Shown here: positions 1-3,645 of the stretch, in pieces
Layout: the number at the start of each line of letters is the position of its first letter
How positions within the stretch are numbered: position 1 is the stretch's first letter
Source: Acidobacteriaceae bacterium
GTDB taxonomy: Bacteria; Acidobacteriota; Terriglobia; Terriglobales; Acidobacteriaceae
DNA: 6,511 bases
Assembly (NCBI GenBank): GCA_003165455.1
Contig: PLUJ01000245.1
Span: 6,570 to 13,080, forward strand
Direction of reading: 5' to 3'
Made by a program: the position numbers and the translations under genes
Notes under the pieces: generated by a model
Database searches by the model: none
What the model saw: only the letters and a program-made list of their open reading frames with translations
What the model was told of the DNA's origin: nothing

Positions 1-382
1 TATTTTGCGAGGTCTTGGACAGCGATTGGAGATCGCTGAGCCGGTATTCTCCAGGGCGTTGCACCAGACCGGCAACTTGCAAACGCCACGCATCCAGGTC
101 GACCTCGGGATCGTCGGCACCATAAGTGTTCAACGGGAACCGCGCCAGAGGAGTCAAATCGGCATTGGAAAGATAGGGAACTTCATGGCCATGGCGAAAC
201 CACTGCGCCGACAACCAATCGGTGAAGGTTAGCCCATCTGAAAACAGAGCGCTGCGCACTCTGGGAAAGGCAATCGCGCCCGCCAGAAGCACCGGTGCGA
301 CTCTTAACAACTCGCGCCTGCTGACCTTGGCGAACGTCTTCTGGTCACGAATCACGGCATCCGGATTGTCGGGCTCAGACAT
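1..382 (-). CDS. Tat-exported molybdopterin-dependent oxidoreductase (YedY/sulfite-oxidase superfamily), N-terminal part
   Basis: The window edge cuts the gene, so only the first 127 residues are visible. The ATG at 382-380 opens a frame that stays open to the edge. Residues 21-27 read SRRELLR, a twin-arginine motif, followed by a hydrophobic stretch (28-39), so export of a folded cofactor-loaded enzyme by Tat is expected. After a linker, residues 78-127 (from PLARFPLNTYGADDP, through DAWRLQVAGLVQRPG, to LSDLQSLSKTSQN) match the start of the oxidoreductase molybdopterin-binding domain as I know it from YedY/MsrP-like and sulfite-oxidase-like proteins. The molybdenum-ligand cysteine would lie just beyond the edge and cannot be checked. 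MsrP reduces methionine sulfoxide in periplasmic proteins, but the substrate of this relative is unknown. No good Shine-Dalgarno is visible. A terminator-like hairpin ends only about 30 bases upstream, which suggests expression by read-through from the Met-rich gene. Family call good, exact function open. Confidence 0.82.
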   Translation of the reverse strand, partial: MSEPDNPDAVIRDQKTFAKVSRRELLRVAPVLLAGAIAFPRVRSALFSDGLTFTDWLSAQWFRHGHEVPYLSNADLTPLARFPLNTYGADDPEVDLDAWRLQVAGLVQRPGEYRLSDLQSLSKTSQN

Positions 383-404
383 AGGATTAGTTGCAACTCA
401 GCAC

Positions 405-447
405 AAAAACTGAAAAGCGCAGCTCTCAACAGGAAACTGCGCTTTTC
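405..447 (-). terminator. Rho-independent terminator or attenuator between the Met-rich gene and the molybdoenzyme gene
   Basis: Positions 412-422 and 437-447 form a perfect 11-bp inverted repeat (GAAAAGCGCAG / CTGCGCTTTTC) with a 14-base loop. Read on the minus strand, the hairpin is followed within two bases by five T (409-405). It lies 18 bases after the stop codon of the Met-rich gene (465) and about 30 bases before the molybdoenzyme start (382). That leaves little room for a separate promoter downstream, so it may act as an attenuator rather than a full stop. Confidence 0.7.
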
Positions 448-460
448 TGAGGAGAAAAGC
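441..460 (-). promoter_or_regulatory. Alternative hairpin competing with the terminator (antiterminator-like)
   Basis: Positions 441-448 (GCTTTTCT) and 453-460 (AGAAAAGC) form a perfect 8-bp stem with a 4-base loop. Bases 441-447 are also one arm of the 412-447 terminator stem, so only one of the two hairpins can form at a time. On the minus strand this hairpin comes first, starting 4 bases after the stop codon of the Met-rich gene. The layout is that of an antiterminator followed by a terminator. A regulatory role is inferred from geometry only. Confidence 0.4.
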
Positions 461-464
461 CGTA

Positions 465-890
465 TTACTTATTCATCATCTTTGACATGTCGCACTGGTC
501 AGACATCATTTTCATGCTGCTGACCTTCATTCCCATCTTGCCCATGTCGTCATGCTTCATTTTGTCGTCTCCCGACATCTTGTCGTCAGACTTCATGGAA
601 TCGCCGGACATGGAGTCCATTTTGTCCATCGTCCCAGTCACCTTCATTTTGTGTCCTACATGTGCCTTCATATCTTCCGAACTCATCAGCTGGACACCGT
701 CCGGATGTTCCTTGTTCATCATCATGTACTTGCCGTCTTTTTCCGCGACGCAACCCGTCATGGACATCGTCTTGCCAGACATGTTGTCTTTCTTCATTGA
801 ATCGCTGGACGTGTCCGTTTGCGCCATTGCTGACATCGAACACGCCAGCACCAGCATGAGCATGAGCATCAAATTCATTACTGTTTTCAC
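465..890 (-). CDS. Exported methionine-rich small protein with an OB-like TGCV...VTGT core
   Basis: The protein has 141 residues, 32 of them Met (25 of the 118 after the predicted signal peptide). The start is GTG at 890-888, chosen because AAGGAG (898-903) lies 7 bases upstream. Residues 1-23 form a Sec signal peptide (K2, a Leu/Met core, AMA before Q24). C17 could suggest a lipoprotein, but LAC preceded by Val is a poor lipobox. Residues 43-87 (SMTGCV, GKYMMM, AHVGHKMKVTGT) resemble a family of small secreted acidobacterial proteins. The closing VSSMKMMSDQC (123-133) fits the same family, so C47 and C133 may form a disulfide. Between them (88-121) sits a low-complexity Met/Asp/Lys/Ser stretch with SGD.MK and DDKM repeats and His113. 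Met-rich exported proteins can bind copper or silver, or absorb oxidants by forming methionine sulfoxide. The neighbouring YedY-like enzyme favours the second idea, but neither is shown. Function unknown. Confidence 0.8.
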   Translation of the reverse strand: MKTVMNLMLMLMLVLACSMSAMAQTDTSSDSMKKDNMSGKTMSMTGCVAEKDGKYMMMNKEHPDGVQLMSSEDMKAHVGHKMKVTGTMDKMDSMSGDSMKSDDKMSGDDKMKHDDMGKMGMKVSSMKMMSDQCDMSKMMNK

Positions 891-897
891 GTTTGTT

Positions 898-903
898 CTC
901 CTT
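898..903 (-). promoter_or_regulatory. Shine-Dalgarno AAGGAG fixing the GTG start of the Met-rich gene
   Basis: Read on the minus strand, AAGGAG is followed by 7 bases and then GTG at 890. This is a near-ideal spacing. The next in-frame ATG (codon 5) would be about 19 bases away and would shorten the signal peptide, so GTG is the preferred start. Confidence 0.75.
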
Positions 904-1204
904 AGATTTATGGAACTGCTCCATTGCTTAGGAGCTGTAAATGAGCAGACCTTGATTGAATGGACACTCTACGTTCTGCATCGGCTGTAATGTGCCATTA
1001 CCTGCTTAACTCGTCTCAATTAACAGGCGGTTGAATAGACTCGTTACTCCTCTCCGTTCGCGGGACGTGGGCGGGTGTCCGTAATACTGCAATATCCACA
1101 AAGGTTCGCAGATCTCGGTTTCAATGTGATCTGTATGCGCGCTTAAGATGACATAAGGCAACCTTCCGAAAGTGTTCAAAATTGCTCAAAGCGGCATTTT
1201 GCTC

Positions 1205-1240
1205 ATTGTTCTTTTCTATGGGGCCATAGGAGCAACGTTT
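1205..1240. promoter_or_regulatory. Possible OxyR-type operator (CTAT-N6-ATAG core), weaker copy
   Basis: The core is the dyad CTATGG-GG-CCATAG (1216-1229), which contains CTAT-N6-ATAG. Seven bases outside on the left is ATTG (1205-1208, three of four bases of ATAG). On the right, at the same spacing, is GTTT (1237-1240, two of four of CTAT). The known OxyR tetrad is ATAG-N7-CTAT-N7-ATAG-N7-CTAT, so this matches with a central spacer one base short. It aligns without gaps to the copy at 2904-2939 at 24 of 36 positions. It lies about 315 bases upstream of the Met-rich start, far for direct activation. Confidence 0.3.
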
Positions 1241-1412
1241 CGAGGGAAATGACTGAACCCGCGATGCTTATGCCCCGCGCGGCGAACATGGTTCTCTGAT
1301 CTGCAGAACCTTCGCGACGAGGTCGCCGAGGAAGGAATAGTGTCCCGATCACCACAACCGGAAGCAGAAGTGGCCGGTAGAGTGTCGGAGGCCCAATAAG
1401 TTCGCGACTTGT

Positions 1413-2432
1413 CTACCCTCGCCGATTGCGTAAGGAAGGTCTTTGGGTCGGAGTCGCGTTTTGCCTTGGTCGGCGATCCCTCGGCCCCTCGATAGGGGAC
1501 ATCCGAGTGGTCTTGTCTCTAATCAGCCTCGGCATATTGGCACCTACGGTTTCGGATGGTAAGAGCTGTGCTCTCAAAAAACTTGCGAGCAGAAGTTGTA
1601 CATGCGTTTGGTATTGTTGTTTCCGCTGAACTAATCCAATCGTCCGGATCGGGTGCTCCGCTTCAATTGGGATGAACCTGCATCCTAGAGTTGTATCGAC
1701 AGCCATCTCGGGCATGACGGAAATTCCTATTCCAGCCCTGACCATGTTCAAAATAGTAAGAAAACAACCGCTTTCGAAGATAATTCGGGGCTCCACATTG
1801 GCCGCGTGGAATGCTGACAACGCATCATCTCGGAAACAGTGGCCGTCTTTGAGCATCAAAAAGGGTGCTCCGGATAGCTGCTTCAGCGTTATCTGCTTCT
1901 CGTTTTGTAGCGGATGATTGTCCCAAACGATTGCAAAGAGCCTTTCGCGCATCAACTCAATGCAAGAAACATCGTCGGATTCGAGGGGAAGAGGCATCAG
2001 GGCCATGTCGATTGTGTTTTCCCGCAACGCTTGTAAGAGAACGGCACTGTATTCTTCTTTCACATTCAGCTCAATCAGGGGGTGTTGCTTGAGAAAACTA
2101 GCCAAAACGTTCGGCAACAGAAACGGGGTGATCGTCGGTATCACGCCTAGTGTCACTTTCCCCTTCTCGACCTTGCCCATTTCGAGAATTTGGCTCTTCG
2201 CTTCCTGAAGCTGGTGCAGAATAGATTCGATTTTGGGGAGGAACGCTTCTCCGTACGAGGTTAGATCCACTAGGTGACCTTTGCGATTAAAGAGCTTCGC
2301 GCTGAGTTCATCCTCAAGCTTCATGATTTGGTGCGATAGTGATGGCTGAGAGACGTGTTCCCGTTTGGCTGCCTGTGTAAAGCTGCGGTATTTGGCAACA
2401 GCTCGAAAATAACGAAGTTGATGTATTTCCAT
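1413..2432 (-). CDS. OxyR-like LysR-family transcriptional regulator
   Basis: The protein has 339 residues, starting at ATG 2432. Residues 1-60 are a LysR winged helix-turn-helix (MEIHQLRYFRAV, SFTQAAKREHVSQPSLSHQI, LSAKLFNR, LTSYGE), 61-90 the linker helix, and 91-290 the periplasmic-binding-protein-like sensor domain. With this start, Thr100 (VIPTITP), His198 and Cys199 (LKDGHCFRD) fall at the same numbers as in E. coli OxyR, which supports both the start and the subfamily. The Arg before TIGLV (R263) is also kept. E. coli Cys208 is replaced here by Phe208, so the classic C199-C208 disulfide cannot form. Other cysteines are 157, 223 and 251. Residues from about 292 to the end form a basic Arg/Pro-rich tail absent from typical members of about 300 residues. 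AGGGGG (2440-2445) is a usable ribosome site 7 bases before the ATG. Codon use is AT-richer than in the GloVer and wHTH genes. Likely a redox-responsive activator; targets unknown. Confidence 0.88.
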   Translation of the reverse strand: MEIHQLRYFRAVAKYRSFTQAAKREHVSQPSLSHQIMKLEDELSAKLFNRKGHLVDLTSYGEAFLPKIESILHQLQEAKSQILEMGKVEKGKVTLGVIPTITPFLLPNVLASFLKQHPLIELNVKEEYSAVLLQALRENTIDMALMPLPLESDDVSCIELMRERLFAIVWDNHPLQNEKQITLKQLSGAPFLMLKDGHCFRDDALSAFHAANVEPRIIFESGCFLTILNMVRAGIGISVMPEMAVDTTLGCRFIPIEAEHPIRTIGLVQRKQQYQTHVQLLLASFLRAQLLPSETVGANMPRLIRDKTTRMSPIEGPRDRRPRQNATPTQRPSLRNRRG

Positions 2433-2439
2433 GGTCAAT

Positions 2440-2445
2440 CCCCCT
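2440..2445 (-). promoter_or_regulatory. Ribosome binding site AGGGGG for the LysR-type gene
   Basis: On the minus strand AGGGGG sits 7 bases before ATG 2432. A better-matching AAGGAG lies further up at 2452-2457, but 19 bases from the ATG and without a sensibly spaced start codon of its own. The frame stays open to a GTG at 2498, yet the LysR consensus begins at MEIHQLRYF, so the ATG at 2432 is preferred. Confidence 0.55.
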
Positions 2446-2903
2446 GTGAGTCTCCTTAACGGAAGCAACACTTTGCATTCGCGAGTTCGCTTCTGCACTT
2501 CTGCTCTTCGATAAAACCGCCGGCCTCGAACGATTCAGCTTTGGGGTACTAGCCACGCTTACCGGGCGAATGAGGGGAGTGGGCTCAGGAACTGCGCTCC
2601 TTTGGACTGGGAGTCACTTTGTCCAACAATGCACCGCTTTCTGCAGCAGGATTGAAATCAAACGGGCACATCTGTGACTCTCATCGAAATCCAAAGAGAT
2701 AGTTTACGCGAGCGGAGCGGGCCTGCAAAGATCGACCGAATGCCAAGTGCCTGGTTGGATTTCAGGGCCACGATGAGAAAAAAAGTGCTCCAGAACTTGT
2801 GGATGCTTCAAAACGATCGGTGAAAAGCTGCAGGCAGCGCGTATTTTCTTGCGTTTAGAAGCGCTTCGAAGTGTCGGTGCGCAACCTTAGCAGCAGCGGC
2901 CCG

Positions 2904-2939
2904 ATAGTTTTCGTCTATTGCCTCATAGAAACAAAGTTC
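2904..2939. promoter_or_regulatory. Possible OxyR-type operator (ATAG-N7-CTAT-N6-ATAG)
   Basis: ATAG (2904-2907), seven bases, CTAT (2915-2918), six bases, ATAG (2925-2928): three of the four elements of the known OxyR tetrad are perfect. The fourth position (2936-2939, GTTC) is poor. The first pair also gives the LysR-family T-N11-A (T2905, A2917). By eye this is the only ATAG-N7-CTAT in the window. It lies about 470 bases upstream of the OxyR-like gene, and just 3 bases from the stop of the GloVer remnant, so its target promoter is unclear. Confidence 0.4.
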
Positions 2940-2942
2940 GAC

Positions 2943-3212
2943 TCAAAGAGTGATTGACGAGTACGAATGTATTTCAAAGCAGAGACGGTCGCGGCTGACT
3001 GAGCCGATCAGTTTGCCTCCGGGAGTGTATTCGAAGATGGCGCCACTGGCGAGCTCGCCAAAGGTGGTCCCGTAAACTTTGCCGTTTGTGCCTTGAGTTA
3101 GCGAGGAAGGGCCGTCGCCGAGGGCTGCAGGCAGACTCGCCAACACCTCAAAGGTCTGAGCGGGCGAGGTGATCGAGATCGCGCAGAGAGCGAAAAGAAG
3201 CCGCGCAGTAAT
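2943..3212 (-). pseudogene. Decayed N-terminal piece of a GloVer-repeat exported protein
   Basis: The minus-strand frame is open from 3266 to a stop at 2943. Residues read from 3212 form a signal peptide (ITARLLFALCAISITSPAQ), then a mature start like that of the intact relative (TFEVLASL), then one clear GloVer repeat (LTQGTNGKVYGTTFG, SGAIFEYTPGGKL). After GGKL the sequence loses resemblance and stops about 20 codons later. Where the initiator Met should be there is ATT (3212-3210), with no ribosome site upstream. The next possible start, GTG 3146, would omit the signal peptide. Typical members have several repeats and hundreds of residues, so this is read as a start-less, 3'-truncated remnant. 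It is related to, but not a close copy of, the intact gene at 3646-5292. Confidence 0.65.
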
Positions 3213-3220
3213 TCGGGGAA

Positions 3221-3323
3221 CGCGAGTCCCTCGAATCGCGCCCCGCCACCGTGGCCAGGAGACCAGCTACGGTGAGCCTTGGTTACAAGCCGCGGACCGT
3301 TCGTTCGAGGGAACAGTCTCGCG
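3221..3323. repeat. Bulged inverted repeat between the two gene remnants
   Basis: CGCGAG-T-CCCTCGAA (3221-3235) faces TTCGAGGGA-ACAGT-CTCGCG (3304-3323), with perfect outer (6 bp) and inner (about 8-9 bp) matches around a small bulge and 68 bases between the arms. It could be a hairpin or a relic of a mobile element end, but I see no transposase and no target duplication. Confidence 0.3.
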
Positions 3324-3342
3324 GCCCTGGGCTGAGAAAATC

Positions 3343-3519
3343 CTAGTTACCGGTTCCGTTGAGTTGTACGGTCTGCGTGCCCGCCGAGTCTTTAATATTT
3401 AAAGTCGCGCTGCGCGCTCCGCTAACCGTGGGTGAAAAGCTTACCGTGCCCAACGCCGCGGCATTCGTCGACGGGCAGAACTCCGTGCAGCCCGGCGTGG
3501 CATTCAGGTACGACGGCGC
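3343..3519 (-). pseudogene. C-terminal remnant of an Ig-like / choice-of-anchor-type domain
   Basis: The minus-strand frame ending at TAG 3343-3345 reads, over its last 58 codons, a typical end of a beta-sandwich domain of acidobacterial exported proteins: LGTVSFSPTVSGARSATLNI followed by KDSAGTQTVQLNGTGN and stop. The FSPT.SG.R.ATL.I.D ... QTV.LNGTG pattern is the usual last part of choice-of-anchor D/ASH-like repeats. Upstream of about 3519 the frame remains open but becomes basic and low in recognisable pattern. There is no start codon or ribosome site, so this is a 3' fragment of a lost gene. A pair CTEFC (C487/C475 region of the DNA, codons 3487-3489 and 3475-3477) may be a leftover disulfide loop. 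Confidence 0.5.
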
Positions 3520-3588
3520 CGATTTTTGCTCTGACCTGCTTTTGCGTCGAATGCACAGTATGTCTCCGAGAGTTAGATTTGATCTGGT

Positions 3589-3616
3589 ATGCAGGGCGGG
3601 GGCGGCGGCCCTGCAT
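3589..3616 (-). terminator. GC-rich hairpin after the GloVer/IPT gene
   Basis: ATGCAGGGC (3589-3597) and GCCCTGCAT (3608-3616) form a perfect 9-bp stem with a 10-base G/C loop. It begins 29 bases after the stop codon of the GloVer/IPT gene. It lacks a T run on the minus strand, so it may be a Rho-dependent or mRNA-stabilising 3' hairpin rather than a standard intrinsic terminator. Confidence 0.4.
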
Positions 3617-3645
3617 CCGGTTCCTTCGTCTGCTTCACGGTGAAA

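Larger units (their letters stand above)
891..1412. other. Intergenic region between the LysR gene and the Met-rich gene
   Basis: I see no convincing gene in these 522 bases on either strand, only very short frames. The region should carry the promoter of the Met-rich gene (minus strand), but I cannot name a clear -35/-10 pair. It contains a bulged hairpin (CAAAATTGC at 1177-1185 against GCATTTTG at 1194-1201) and, next to it, an OxyR-style array at 1205-1240. A smaller GGTTCT/AGAACC inverted repeat lies at 1290-1310. No strong terminator is visible after the LysR stop. Confidence 0.5.
2433..2942. other. Intergenic region upstream of the LysR-type gene
   Basis: No gene is supportable in these 510 bases. 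There are short frames in both directions, for example a 17-codon frame from ATG 2773 on the plus strand, but none has a ribosome site or a recognisable protein. The LysR promoter must lie here on the minus strand, but no clear sigma-70 hexamers stand out. A TTCGA/TCGAA inverted repeat (2507-2511 and 2526-2530) sits about 75-100 bases upstream of the LysR start. The OxyR-style array at 2904-2939 is at the far end. Confidence 0.45.

Noticed and set aside
5..413. Two overlapping plus-strand frames at the left end
   Set aside because: They lie opposite a clear Tat-signal molybdoenzyme N-terminus on the minus strand and have no recognisable protein pattern.
839..845. Lipoprotein signal in the Met-rich protein (C17 after VLA)
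   Set aside because: Leu at -2 is unusual for a lipobox and a good signal peptidase I site (AMA before Q24) follows; kept only as an alternative.
487..990. Long plus-strand open frame (167 codons) opposite the Met-rich gene, plus other frames at 552-800 and minus 586-924
   Set aside because: These are shadows caused by the ATG/GAC/AAG-rich codons of the Met-rich gene. They have no ribosome site and no family pattern, whereas the minus-strand 465-890 frame has a signal peptide and AAGGAG.
2433..2498. Earlier GTG start for the LysR-type gene, adding 22 residues
   Set aside because: The LysR consensus begins at MEIHQLRYF, and numbering from ATG 2432 matches E. coli OxyR at residues 100, 198 and 199. 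The added residues are not part of the family.
2773..2823. Short plus-strand frame (MRKKVLQNLWMLQNDR) in the intergenic region
   Set aside because: Only about 16 residues, no ribosome site and no family resemblance.
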